From positions 3,829,059 through 3,893,058 of the forward strand of contig JAQFVV010006293.1 in the NCBI GenBank assembly GCA_028023455.1: a stretch of DNA of 64,000 nucleotides, in the 5' to 3' direction. The stretch is from Epiperipatus broadwayi (Eukaryota; Onychophora; Udeonychophora; Euonychophora; Peripatidae). The notes beneath the pieces are model-generated. The model did no database searches. It was not told where the DNA came from and was given only the letters and a program-made list of their open reading frames with translations. The position numbers and the translations under genes are program-made. Of this stretch, positions 13,201-28,200 are shown piece after piece (position 1 is the first letter of the stretch; every line of letters begins with the position of its first letter).

Positions 13201-16200
13201 AAGCAATGTATTCTAAATTCATGAATATACACACATATATGTTAAATTTAGAATAGTGCATATAATATGTTCACAACATTGTTAGAGTTACATTAGTAAT
13301 CAACAAGAGAATTAGTGTTAAAATAAATGAACTTAGTACTTAAATCAAAAGCATCAGTTATTTTAAGAAAGAAATCATTTAGACAATATAGACATGTAAA
13401 TTCAAGTGCATCACAACTATGTATTATGATATGACAAAATAATACTTTTGTGAAACATATAAAAAGATAAGTAATATATTTAGAAAGTTAATATTTGTTA
13501 TATTAAATTGAAATTCAATATATTCGATCATTAACTGATGATAGGATTACATATAGTTTTATATATAAATAAATTTATTGTGATATTGTTAAACTAATTT
13601 ATTTTATGAGTATTTTATTTACTAGTAATTTCATTAAATATATAGATCAGAAGGAATATGATTTCCTGATCTATGCTGGTAATAAAAATGTTGTATGGTT
13701 ATAGATGAAGTGGAAAAAATATGAAATGAAACCTTTAAAGGTAATAGTTTTATTTTTTTGTTAGTGTTAAAGGAGAATAAAGTAGCTATAGTGCCATTCA
13801 ATACATCACAGAAACCTTAGACTTATGGGTATTCTTATAAGTGATACATCACAGAAACCTGAGACATAAGGATATTCTTATAAGAAGTTAAAAATTTAAA
13901 CACAATCTAAATCATCTTCTAGATTCTGGAAAAACATGATGATACCCAATCAAACTACCAACAGCTTCCAAAATATAAGATAAATTCTAAACCTGTAATG
14001 TCCCCAAAGCAACTTCTCTCCAATATAATTTCATTTAAATATTACAATATATAATCCTCATCATCATAATTTTCATTCATTATTAATCCACTGCAGGATA
14101 AATGTCTCTCCAAGTTCAATACATTTTTTGTGATCTTTAGCTTCTCTTCTCCACATTACACCAGAACATATTTCATCCATCCATCTCAAATGCAGTTTCT
14201 TTCTAGGTCTTTTACAATCTTTTAAAATCCAGTTTAAGATTTTAACTATCATTCTATTATCATATCTTCTAGCAATGTGTTCAGCTCAACTCCATTTCAG
14301 TCTCTTAATTTTTTTCAATGATGTCAGTAACACTTATTTGTTCTCTCACTCATATATTTCATTTTCAATCTATTGTTGTTACTTCTAATATTCATTTCTT
14401 TACACTTCTTTGAGTGGTCTGAAATCTCTGTACTGCTCTTTTGTTAAGTGTCTAAATTTCAGATCCACAAGTAAAAACTGGTAACACATTTATTAAAAAC
14501 CTTCCTTTTCAAACACATAGGCATATTCCTTTTAATATTAAGTTCATTTCTACCAAACACACTCCAAAAAAATTTAATTTTATGATTAATTTAATCCATT
14601 ATGTTTACATCTGTGGTAAGAAACTGATCAAGATATTTGTTGTTGATCATTATCAATATTTATTTTCTTTTTTTTTTGAGAAAATTCTTTGAATATTATT
14701 TAAATTTATCTGTAATCATACTGTTTTACTTTCATCTTATAACTCTTGCAACATTTGCCAAAATGCTAAAGCATTATTTGCAAAAACAACTACATCAGCT
14801 GCAAAATATAGATGACTTAAATAATCTCCATTTACTTTTATTTTCTTAGCTTCCCATTTTAATTCACAAAATACTTGTTGCAAAAGTGCTGAAGAACTTT
14901 TGGAGATATGAAGTCATCTTGTCATGCACCCTTCTCAATGCTAATCTTTTTGGTATCATTATGCAATCTAATTATTGTTGTTACAATTTTATAAATATTC
15001 TTCAAAATATGACAGTATCCTTGGTCTATATCTTGATGATTCAATACTTTAATCACCGAAGAAATGTTTATAGAATTAAATGCCTTTTCATAGTCAGCAA
15101 ATCCAAAGCATAATGGCAATTCATATTCATTCATTCTTTCTATAACTTCTCTCAATATTTAGATATGATCCATAATACTAAAACCATTTCTAAATTCAGT
15201 TTGTTCTTTTGGTATAATCCAAAGGTTGCTATTTTGTATAGAACTGATAAAAGACTGATAAGTCTGTAATTTCTGATATCTTCTATATCACCTTTTTTGA
15301 ACATTAATATTAATGCTGCATTCTTCCAATCAACTAGTACATTTTTATCATTTAGAAATTTAGTATATAACTTTGCCAAAATTTTTTCTATTTCTCCACC
15401 CACTTTTTTTAAAATATAGATTATAATTCCATTATCACCTGGAGCTTTTTTCCTTTTTTATAAATTTAATTGCATTTCTCACTTCTTCATTTAAAATCCT
15501 GGGCAATTCAGAAGATTTGTTAGTTGTAGGAGGTATTTTCCTTGTTCTTTATTGAAATATAATTCTTCCACACATTTTATAAAATTATGTCATTATATAT
15601 ATATAATCTGCCCTTGTCATCGTGTGTAGCTCCACTACACATCAGGCCAATCACGTTGAGGACCATAATCTAACTGCCCCGTTCCCGCATCTCCACTTCC
15701 CCCAAAATAAATATAATATAGTGAAAATCACCTAACCGGGTTCTAGCTCTAATAATTAATGAAATATTCAATTAAATGCTTTACTAGCTCAAGTTTCTTC
15801 AAATTAACTTAGGTTCTGTTTTAAACTAACTCAAATAAATATTCAGGAATTCATGAGACTAGAAGTGGAAATACGGGTGACAAGGTAGATTACATTGAGA
15901 CAATATCCCACAGGATACCACCTCAATGGCATAAGAACACTATCCCCCCTTATACTACTATTACACATAATAACTACATAGTATTCTTATGACTTCCGCA
16001 ACTTCTAATCACTAAGACTCATTTAACAATTAAAGTATTAATCTTTTATCTCTAATAATAATAATAGTAATCATCTAGCTCAAATGAAATAATCTCAGGT
16101 TCTTAAATTTATTCGTATGTTAATAACATATGGTAGCAAAATATGATAAGGGATTTTATGTCATAATCTACTACTCTGAAATTATATTAATAATAAAACA

Positions 16201-19200
16201 ATAATAATCACAATCTTCATTGCTTAATCCAACTAGTACAGCTTTTCTTTCATCGCAAATTTATAACTATAATAAATTAGTTAATAATCTAATATCCCCT
16301 TTTTTATCTTTAAGTAATGAAATAAATTAATAAGTGGCAGTGTTTAGATAATCTGATAAATAAAGCAAGTGGCAACTAATAGCAAATAATTTAGCAAAAT
16401 ATTATGATAATGGATTGATGACCAGTAACGCAAGGCAATTTTATAATTATTTAATTACAAGAACATCAATAAATATTTAAGATTAAACATGCTTCTCTAT
16501 TTATCTTTTGTGCAAACAATCATATACTTAGTTTAATGGTTGTGAAAATACCCTGTGAATTCATGCAATGATGTAGAGAAAACAAAACTCAGACACAAGT
16601 TTTAATAAACAAATTTTAAAATTTTATTAACATCAATAAAAATAAATAAAACAAACAAATCCATCTACATCTATTTACAAGGGATATCCTCATTTTTCTT
16701 TACACTACAATAGCTGAATTATACACATTTATATTTCTTTTATCGTTAATTAAACTTATTATGCCTTTTAAAAGTTATTTATTTATTTCTCATTAGGTTT
16801 ATCATATCACTTATTTTAACTATTTTATGGGTAACACCATTCTTTACCTTTTAATATTAAAGTTACTGTATTATAAATTATCTATGTGGATAAACATCAT
16901 TTATAACATCATAATTTTACAATCAATATGGTTTTTAAAAGAAAATTACATTTTCTTGTAACTTTATATAAGTCACTCCACATATTATTCAAATATTATT
17001 ATTACTTTTAATGTTTGTTCTCCAATGCTCATAAACTATAATATGTTTATTCCATAAGCCATACTCATGTATAATACTATAACACGGGTTTAATTATCAC
17101 CTGTTACAGTTTCACATATACTATAATTATCGAATGTTATTGTATTTTTTAAATATGCAATACTTATATTTTTTAAAAATATAATTAACAATAAGAAAAC
17201 GTGAAATTATATTTAATATTTTTGTATATTTCTATTTGGATATACTTTTATAAAATTATAGTTCATTTCTTAAAAGGAATTAAAATAATTCTCTAACTCC
17301 TTCCCTTCTTAGGATATCTGCATCTTTCTTTTAATAATCATAATCTACTCTTCGTTAATACTTAACTATTCTTATTCCAAATAATAGCATGACATACATT
17401 CTAAAATATCTATTGTTTCCCTTTTAATAGACTTATCATATAACGATGTAGTTGCAAGAAATACAGATAAAGATAGCGAAAGATGTATAGGATATCGGGA
17501 AGATAGATAGATAACTTATCCACAATATACTCCAAAAATGTATGGAACAGTGTGAATAGGTCCGACATTCATTGTCTAATAACCTTGGCGATAAGCATGA
17601 TGTGGCAGCTATTTACTCAGCTTTACCAAACATCTAGTATGACTCACAAGAAATATATAAAATACCACTGTCCAAGACAACATGTGTACCAGTTGTAGGG
17701 CTTTGTTAACTACGCTGATTAACATCTAAAACTACCTATTATTTCACTCCCTGTAGCATCCTAGTTTTTAATACATCCTCTTGGTTTCCAAATCACCACA
17801 TACTACCAAGTCACTACCCAAACTATCTCTCAAGATTTTTACTGTATCCAACATTGATAAAGTACTAACTACTTTTTAAAAAACAATAAACAAAATTCGC
17901 TAATATAAAAACATTTCCCTATTCCATAAGAACAATTTGTCTAGCTTTATTACACTGTAGGTTCAACATCTACGTTTTGTTAAAATAACATTTAAATATT
18001 CCAATCGGAAAATTAACAGAAAATATCACATAACCATCGGTTATATTGAACTATATTAATAACACATAAAATGATTATCGTATGCATATTTTTAAAAATC
18101 TAATCACATCTCAAAGTGTTTTAGAGTGTTGTTTTCAAAAAATGCGTTTTACAACAATAATAACAATAAAACTTTTGCACTACATACATTCGATTCTCAG
18201 CTGATCTAAATAAATAAAACATACATTATATATCATTAATAATTATAAATGTTACCAAAAACAATCTTTATCTTCCTATCAGAGTTCGTAGTAGGTTTCT
18301 TTCTCTTCGAGCATCGCAAATATACAAATTTTCACATACATACAATTTTATTTTAAAATTCAAAATCAAAACATATTATTTCATATAATGTTATATCACG
18401 AATTAATGTATTTTGTTTTCCCTATCGCTATCTAAAACTTAATGTTTAACTTAGATTAGTAAAGAAAATAATTCAAACCATAATCACATATTTTTCTGAC
18501 GGTAAATCTTGGTTAGTCCCATAATATTTATTATTTCTTCTTTTGTCCGAATGTTCTCCTTTATGCTTATTAAAGTTTTAAATAAATTAGTTCATTTAAT
18601 AAACTGTTTAGACGATCTTTAGTTTTAGTGTTTAATCCAAAATTATTAGAAAACATTTTATTTAGTTATCCCACGAAGCTTTTTAATGTTCTGGTGAATA
18701 TTACCTCGGCGCGTTGATGCATCTTTATTTCTAGTTAAACTACAATTATTTAATAATTACGGTACCAATTGCGTTTTCCATGGATCCAATATTTTATATT
18801 TCTCTTCTGTAAAATATATTTTTTTTTTTTTAGGCAAGTGTTTTCCTTGGTAAACTTCACTTTCATTCATTATTATTTTATATACACTACTTTCGGTCTT
18901 TAACTATTTTCTAGAGTATTTTCTCAAGTCATCTTAAAGAAAGCAATTCAAACTATTTCAATATTAAAATTCCTTTTGTCCATTTATTCTTATACGAATA
19001 ATACTTATTTTTATTTTCCATTATCTTCATTAACTTTGCGCACAATGTCCTTTCATTGATTTTATATGCACGAAAACAGCTTTCACAGTGATACACTATA
19101 TAAACTATATCAACGAATAATATTAACATATTTGGAACATTATAAAATTTACAACTTGGTTTTAAGAATCTATCCATTTTCTATTGAAAACTCCGATTAT

Positions 19201-22200
19201 ATTTCGATAGAATCCACTGGCAGGTTACTGTAAAGTTAGTGAAACATTACTATGAAAAACTTTTTTTTAAAACATTTTATTCTAAGATTCTCTTCGGATG
19301 ATTTTTAAATTGTCAGTTGGTTTCTTTCAAAGATATTAGTAAAATTATAATAAAATTGACTAATAAATTGAAGAAAAAAAAAATTAGCGAGCTTAAAATT
19401 TTACCTCTGCTCTGGAGTCAACACATTTTTGTTCTCCCCCGTTTATACAATTAGTTGGCGCGATTTTGGTTGTCTGCCAAGATCTATTTTTTATTGGTCA
19501 ATCCCTACTTGGATTTATAAACAATTTCTAAAGTTTTAAAATCATGACGTAATAGACTTAAATGTTAACTCATTATTATTTTTAAATCAATTATTATCTA
19601 TTACAATTTAACTACCTTTAAAACAATTTTGAAACAATAATTAATAAAGGTGTATACTACTTATTTTTATTATGATGTGTGACAATTCCATCCACTTCTA
19701 TAATATACTATTTAAATATTATAATTATTAGTATTAATTTAAACCGGTGCTTATACATAGAATATTCCAGACAGTCACGTAGTCATTTCCGGTGTTTAGT
19801 CTATTTTATCTGTCTTAATAAATTTGCTACTTATATTATATAAAATAATTATATAAAATTTTGAAAAACAATTTAGAAAAATATAGAATTAGATACAATT
19901 CTCACCATCACAATACTTATTATTAAATATATCATATTAATCTTTTACTGCTTAATATAATCTATAATTTTAAATACTATATAATATTAATTTTAAAATT
20001 TTTTAGTAATTGACCATTTATAACTATCATTGACCTATAGAAAAGGGCACAATATATATATATATATTCATAAATAAACATTGTTAAACATATTTATCAT
20101 TTTAATTGCATAGGCATACCTTTTAAAATTTAGTTATTTCTACCCAAAAGCATCTTATCCTAGTTTAATTATATGATAAAATTAATCATAAAATTAAATT
20201 TTGATGGATTGCTTTTGCTAAAAATAAATATTAAAAGAAAATATATCTATGCATTTGAAAATAAAGTTTTAACTAAATATATATGTTCTACTAATACTTA
20301 TATATCTGAATAGATCATACAACAAAGTTCAGAGAAATGCTTATTGAGATTAATAAAAAGAAATTAATGAAATATATTGAAAATAGAATATTTATTTCTG
20401 ACATTATTGCAAAAATTAAAAAAATGAAATGAAGTTGGTGTGAACATGATACTAAAAGAGATGTAAATAGATGAGTGAGTGAAGCCTTAAAATGAATTCC
20501 AAGAGAGTGTAAAAGGCATAGAAAGTGGCAAAAAAAAATGCTGAAGCATTGTAGAAAAGAGAAGTCTTATATTTCAAAACTAGTTTAAACTCAGAGACCT
20601 TTATCCTGCAATAAATTAAAAATGTTTGAAAAAACAATATATGGATAATGATGTTTTCTAATTTGTAAATTATTTTCTTTTATTTCTTAAAAAAATAAGC
20701 ATAAATAATATATTGTTATTTATAAAATGTAGATTATAAATATATTTAGAGATTCAGATATTTCATAAGTCCAAAATCATAATAGAAAGATTAGAGAGTT
20801 TTGTCTTGTTTAATAACAGTTATGGGCTAGTATAAGATATGGTGATCATGTGATGTTTAAAAAAATTAGAGCTTGTCTAATTTTTTTACTATGTTCTCTA
20901 TTTTCTCAATACATAAATTTAAATACTTAATGCAGTCAACATACATATAATGTAAATCTTGTTTAATTTTATAGCATATTCATAGCCAAAAAATTTTAAT
21001 TATCATATCCCAACTTAGATATCAGATCAAAATTATGATCAATCAGCTCTCTAGAATGGCCATTTCAAGGTTTTAAAACATCTTTTATTAGCTGAATGTA
21101 AAGTCCTCTAGCAAAATTTTAATGTAGTGTAAAATTTTTTATTTTTTAAACTAAAGTAAAATCTAAAACATGAAATATTAAAATATGAAATAATTAAGTG
21201 TGGTCTTATTAAATATTAAACTTCTAAATGTTATGATAAATTAGTCTAAGGAAGAAATGAAAACAATTACGAATTATTATCTTCCACATTAATTAATATC
21301 ATTTAACAATTCACTATATAATAAACCAAGCCACACTAATGCTAAACTGCCAAATATACATGTAAATTTATTGGGTTGATGAGTAATTTGTTTATATTTG
21401 CCAGTTTAGCATTAGCATAATTATTATTACATACTGAATTATTTACTGATTTTAATTAATATGGAAAATGATAATTCGTAGTTATTTTTATCTCTTCCTT
21501 AAGCTAATTTATAATAACATTTAAAAACTTAACATTTAAAAAAACTGTATCATGTTTTAATATTTAATTGGTTTAAAGTTTGTTATATAAAACTAAAGAC
21601 ATTGCATTAAAGTGCTAATGGCTGACTCTACAGTAAATGGTGAGAAGTGTTAATGAGTCTTGAAATGATCATTTTTGAAATGGAGGAGCTGATTGATATC
21701 AATTTTGATACGATTTTAAAATTGGTGTTGGTTATATATAAATTTATTGACTTTAATTTAAGCTTTCATTAATGAGTAATTTATTTGCACATTTGCCACT
21801 TTAGCATTAATATATTTAGTTTATGTAATATTTAATTTTATTTGCTAGTGCAGAGACAGTATGTAATTTAGATAGTAAGAATTTTTCATCCTAACACATG
21901 CACTGTACTATTTTTATATCTCAATGATGTCTTCATGCTCTTAAAGAGAGATGCTTTAGATTGGCCCATATATCTAGAAAGTAGGTTTAAAGATAAGACA
22001 GCCATTCTTATCTTTTCTAAAGTCTCTATTTTATGCTTTAGTTTGAGAGTTTCCTCAATACTCAGCAAGACATTGTTGAGATATTATAAAAACAATACAG
22101 CACTTGTGTTAGAATGAAAAATTCTTACTGTCTAAATTATATTTAGTTATATATATATATGTGTGTGTGTGTGAGTGTGTGTAGTTTTTTTTTTTACTCC

Positions 22201-25200
22201 AATTTTCTACAAATGGAATTATTCAAGTTTGTTCTTCCTATATATATATATATATAGAACACTCTGTATACATAGTTGGGATAAATTATTAAAAATTTTT
22301 ATTTTTTAAAATTTGGCAAATGTTAGCACCCACAAACATTCCAACTAATACAAAATAATTACAACAACACCAAAGTGATATTTATATTTATATTACATGT
22401 GCAAACGTTTCAAGTATTTCTTTAATTGTTTAAAATCTGGCCTGTCATCAGGATTTTCTTGCCAACAGATTTTCATCAGGTGAAGAATTTCTGAAGGGCA
22501 GAGAAGGTCGTTAACTTGGGGTCTAAAAGGTGGATTCTCAGGCACTTTAATTTTCCTTATAATGTCTTAAAAAACAAAATATAAAAATAATTATATTTTA
22601 AAATATAAATTTCCATTTTCTCTATTTCTGATATAAACTTGCACACATAAAATTATATTTCACAAGAGTAGATAATTAATAATTAATACTGCATTTAAAT
22701 AAACAGTTTAAATATTAAATGCCATAATAAGTAGTTAATTGTCCATACACTCTTATGGAATGTAATTTTACATTTCTCTATAGTTTAAATATTATTGTTA
22801 TATATATATATATATATAATTATCTAGACTTTTCAATACAATAAAAAAGTCTAGATAATTATATATATATATAAATTAATGTATATATTTATATAAGTTA
22901 TAAAAACCTCATGACAAAGTGTCTAATGCATATTTCTATTCATGTACACAACCTGATGTTCAAATACAAATAGATATAACTGAAAATGTTTTTAGACTTA
23001 AATTATGATTTTTTCCCTAGTATCTTAACTAGACATCCAATATATCCATAAATGAGCATCTAATTATTCTTAATTAAAAAATAAAATAAGAAGGAAACAC
23101 TTCTAAAAATCTTATTATTCAGCACATGGTAGCATTTGGGGTATTATGCTTTTTTCATCATTTTTTTCTAAGAGGTTCAACTGTTGAAAACTTTATTCTA
23201 TAATAAAGAGGCTATATAAATACTATTTTATTTGATAAAGAATAAAAATATGAAATAACTCTTTAGTAAAACTGTAATAATTATATTTATAAAGCGCATA
23301 CTCGTTACTTAAAGTAATATTTATAACTTTAAGACTAAGCGCCTGAAAAAACGACAGTAGGGACCTTTGCAAATCTTTAACACAAGATTTATTTAAAAGA
23401 CAAGAGACAAAACACAAATTTATTTAAAAGACAAGAGCTTGTCTTTTAAATAAATCTTGTGTTGAAGATTTGCAGAGGTCCCTACTGTCGTTTTTTCAGG
23501 CGCTTAGTTTTAAGGTTATAATATTACTTTAGTAAAACCTTAATTACAAAAATTAGTGTCTTCAAAAAATAAGATGCAGTTTTAATGTAAAGTAGAAAGT
23601 CTGTAAGTCTTCCCAACTAATAATTAATCCATATAATAATTTCTAAAAAAACGTTTTCTTTTTTCTCAAAACATTAAAAGCTATTAAATACTTTTTTCAA
23701 AAATGCTATTTGTTTCAATCAATGGGGTAAATAAGTTAATAATTTTTAGGTGAACTCTATCGATGAAAACAATTGTTACATGATCAATTCTCTACTATTA
23801 GCAATGTAATTATTGCAATACCATTTCTCATGAATTTAAAATGATAAAAATATTTTACCATTTTTTTTGTAGGTATTTTAAACTTTCTGTAACTTTCGAT
23901 ATCTTATTATATTTTCTTTATTATTTAATTTATTTTCAAGAAGAAAGTAAATAATTAGTCAAGCTTTTTTGTTCATTTCAGTTTAAAAGTCAAAATCTAT
24001 ATTTTCAAAAGTATTTATATTTTTAGCAAACAAATTATTTGATTAATTTGCAATTGATTCTAGTTTTTAAAGAATGTTAACAATTTTGATAAAAATATAA
24101 TACTATCATTTTATATCACTTTTTGTATATTATCATCATCATTACTGTAATTTTTAATGTTTATCAATTCAATGCAGAAAGACTATGTTTTCAAATTATA
24201 ATCTATTTTTCTGATCAATAAACTTTTTCTCCATATCATTTTGAAAAATGTTATTATCTCACCCATCCATTTCATATCTGGCTCTTTTCTAGGTTCCTTA
24301 CAATTTTTTTGAGATCCATTTAAAATGAGTTATCTATTATTGTTATTTTTTGAAGAAGCTTGTCCATTTCAGCTCAACTTCTGCCTATTAATTTTTTTCA
24401 ATGATATAAATGTAATATTTAAATGCAAGTATAATATATGTACTTAAGCTAGATGTAATTCGAGGGAATTTGAACCCAGACTTTGAAGCTTCCTTCAGAC
24501 ATCCACCCATTTATTTATGTATTTTGCTTCTGATTTTGTTTTACTAATGACAATATAGATACTCCATTATTTATTTCACAGTCTGAAGTCTGTATGATTT
24601 TCAAACATATTGGAGATCATTTATCTTTTTTACATTTATGTGGTCATGTATATCACTTATATAAGATGGAATGGAAAGGGAACTTGAAAGTCTATGTTCA
24701 AATTCCCTTTTATTACAACAAAAGTTCAATATATTTCACTATAGTTGTATTTAAATATCTCAAATCCATAAGTTAAAACAAAATAGAATTTATATACTAA
24801 AAGCTTTTTTGTCCAAGTAAGTAAACATATTTTCTTTCACTATTAAATTATTTCTACCAAAAATATTGTAATAAAGTTTAATTTTATAATCATTTTTATT
24901 CATTAGTTTTCATTCACATCAAACTTCTAGTTCCAATTTAACTAAATCTTTATTTTCCACTAATAAGCTTATGTTTATTCCAATTTCTTATTCTATATAC
25001 AAATTGATATATCATTTTAATTTTTAATAATTTGAAACTATATTATTAAAATATACCATGGCTGTTTTAAATATTTTTGGCATAATCATAAATATTCTGT
25101 ATATCTTTTTAAAAGTATTTTACTTCTTTATCAAAATGAAAATTTGTTGGAGAAAATTTAAATACTCATATTTTACATATAAATGTGGTGATTTTGTTTA

Positions 25201-28200
25201 ATGTACATTTATCTCTACAGTAGTGCTTTCCTCTTTTATTGATAATGAAACATATTCTACTTATTTCTATCTTTATAGTAAAGTGCATGTAATTAAAATT
25301 AATTATTGTATCATCTTCTCATCTATGTTTACAAAGTACTTTTTTTTCCACATGATCACCATCTCTTATACTAACGCATAATTGTTGTAAACAAAGGTAA
25401 AACTTTCCATATAGTAGTGTCACCCTGTGCCAACCAGAGTAATCAATAGATGCCAGAAGGTTTGTGCATAAAATCCCTATCTAGTTCCTACTCATCTAAT
25501 ATCCCCAGACTAGTTTCTGGCTGGTGGCCATCATCAGTGAGGAGCATTGGATCTGAGAGCACTGCACCTAGATCTTAGGATCTAATGCAACCCTCCAGCA
25601 GCCACCTTTTAACTCTACTTTACTACAAAACTATGAGAATGAAATTGAAAACACAATAATATTTTCAATCTAAGCTCAATAGCTTATATAGTCACATGGG
25701 TCTGAACTCAATTCAATACCCATACATTTTGGTGTCTTTGGCTATTAAACAACCATAGCCACCACTATCCTATTAGTCAGGATTGGATGAGTAGGCACTA
25801 GATAGGGATTTTATGCACAAGCCTTCTGGCATCCATTGATTACTCTGGTTGGCACAGGGTGGCACTACTGTATGGAGAGTTTTGCCTTTGTTTGCAAGAA
25901 GTATGTGCTAGTATAAGAGATGGTGATCATGTGATGTTTAGTGGTTTAACACCAATCCTGCCTAATAGGATAGTGGTGGCTTATGGTTGCTTAAGAGCCC
26001 AAGACACCAAAAATGTATGGGTACTGAATTGAGTTTAGACCTATATGACTATATAAGCTATTGAGCTTAGATTGAAATTATTATTGTGTTTTCAATTTTA
26101 TTCTCATAGTTTTGTAGTAAAGTAGAGTTAAAAGGTGGCTGCTGGAGGGTTGCATTAGATCCTAAGATCTAGGTGCAGTGCTCTCAGATCCAAGGCTCCT
26201 CACTGATGATGGCCACAAGCCAGAAACTAGTCTGGGGATATTGGATGAGTAGGCACTAGATAGGGATTTTATGTACAAGCCTTCTGGCATCCATTGATTA
26301 CTCTGGTTGGCACAGGGTGGCACTACTGTATGGAGAGTTTTGCCTTTGTTTACTTTTTTTTTATTTACAAAAAGTAATATTATTTTACTAGAAAGTTATT
26401 TTTTGATAGGCAGCATAAGTCTATTACTTGGTGACTTTTAACACTCTTTACTGCCAGCAATCAATCAGGATTATAATTTATTTCTGGTTATCATAAATGA
26501 AAATATAAAAAAATAAGTTTTCATAAATATACATATTATGTCCTTGAATAAGGTCAATTTTATGTTTCAGTTAAGAGGTATCAGGTGATTGAAAAAAATC
26601 TTAAAAACAGAAATAAAGCCAGTAAATTCACCACATTGGCTGATAAATATTGGTCAACAGATAATCATAATTATTTATTATATGATGCATAATATAATCA
26701 AAACATCTGTAATGAATACCAAGAGAGCATTAAGAGTTGTCCTTATCTTATGTTTGTGAAAGTTATCAAAACTGTTAATATGAGCAAGGAAACTCAGGTG
26801 TTAAAAGCTTTATAACACTTCAGACATACTATTCATTAAGTAAGATTGAAAGAATATATTTCAGTTATGAATAATATTGAGTTTAATAAATAATTAGTAG
26901 TAATCATTAATATATTTACATAAAGTGGTTAGTGTCAAAGTTGTGAGTGAAGAAAGTTTGATACTTGTAATCAAATTATGGAAATTTTCTATCTATATAA
27001 AACTAAACAAATAATGAAGATATATGTAAGAGACTGTGATCTAGGTCAACTGATGAGAGCTGGTTTAGCATGAAATGCACATTTTGGGGTCATTTATTTT
27101 TTTCACATGACTTTGGTCATATGTTTCAGGTATGTGCGATGGAATAGAAGTTTTAAATATATCTAAAAAATGTGTATATAAATGAAGTTAAAATCTAAGT
27201 ATATCTAAAAACTGTGTGTATAAAATTAAATTATAACATGTGCTATATATATCTTGCTCACTTAAAAAAGTAAAGTAAATGTTTCAAAATGCAGTCATAA
27301 TGAGAGAGCGTAGTTTGATGAATGGTTGTAATAAAATTGAGTTATGATGCATTGATCAAAAAATTGAAAAAATATATTATATTATTGAAAAGATCAAGTC
27401 TATGTCTCAATTAAAAGATAACTGGCAATTGGGGGGGAGTCAAGGTGTTTTTGTGATCTTACACACAGAAGTAAAAGTCAGTAAACTCACCACATTGGCT
27501 GATCCATGTTATTGAACAGATTTCCACAATTATTTATCATGTGATGAATAATATAATAAAAACACCTGTAGCGATTACTGAGAGAGTATCAAGAGATGTC
27601 TTCACTCGATTTATTTCATTAAGGCATCAAAAAAAAAAAAAAAATTAACGACTTTTCTTTCAATTATCAGCAAATTTCTTTTTTTTGTTAAAAATAATAA
27701 CCATAAAAAGAATTTACTTATAAATTACATTACCAACTCTAAAAGTTACTTATCAGAAACCTTAAATATAATAATGTAAATATATTAATGCAGCAAATAT
27801 TAAATGACCTATTACCTTCTGGAGTTATATTCATATCATCATAAGGATCTGCGTGTTGAATAATTTCTTGTAGTATTATAGAAAAACTGTAGATATCACT
27901 TTTCTGAGTTCCTTTAAAAGGAGGATTAGACATTCTTAATAATTCCGGAGATTTCCACATTAATTCTAAAAAAAGAAATAATTAAAAAATATATTAATAA
28001 ACTATAAAATATTACCAAGACATAATAGGGCATTATTCAATATAAACGTGTTCTATTCATTAGAACCATAAATAGGAATTGAAAACTAGAGATTAATTAG
28101 TAATATGAGACCAATGCATTGTTATATTTATATTAAAATCTACAAGTTAATCAAAAATGCAATTGAAAATTTGTCTAGAAATTAATATTTTCATGTTATT

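Noticed and set aside
19400-19510. Gypsy primer-binding site at TGGCGCGATTTT
   Set aside because: It lies on the strand opposite to the supposed gag frame and does not match a tRNA 3' end well.
21886-22117. 60-codon frames on both strands
   Set aside because: They mirror each other because the DNA is a palindrome.
22380-22397. In-frame TAA after ATG at the end of the 22397-22565 exon, as a receptor truncated before the linker
   Set aside because: CACAT|GTAATA is a valid donor and splicing to 7217 restores the conserved linker in frame.
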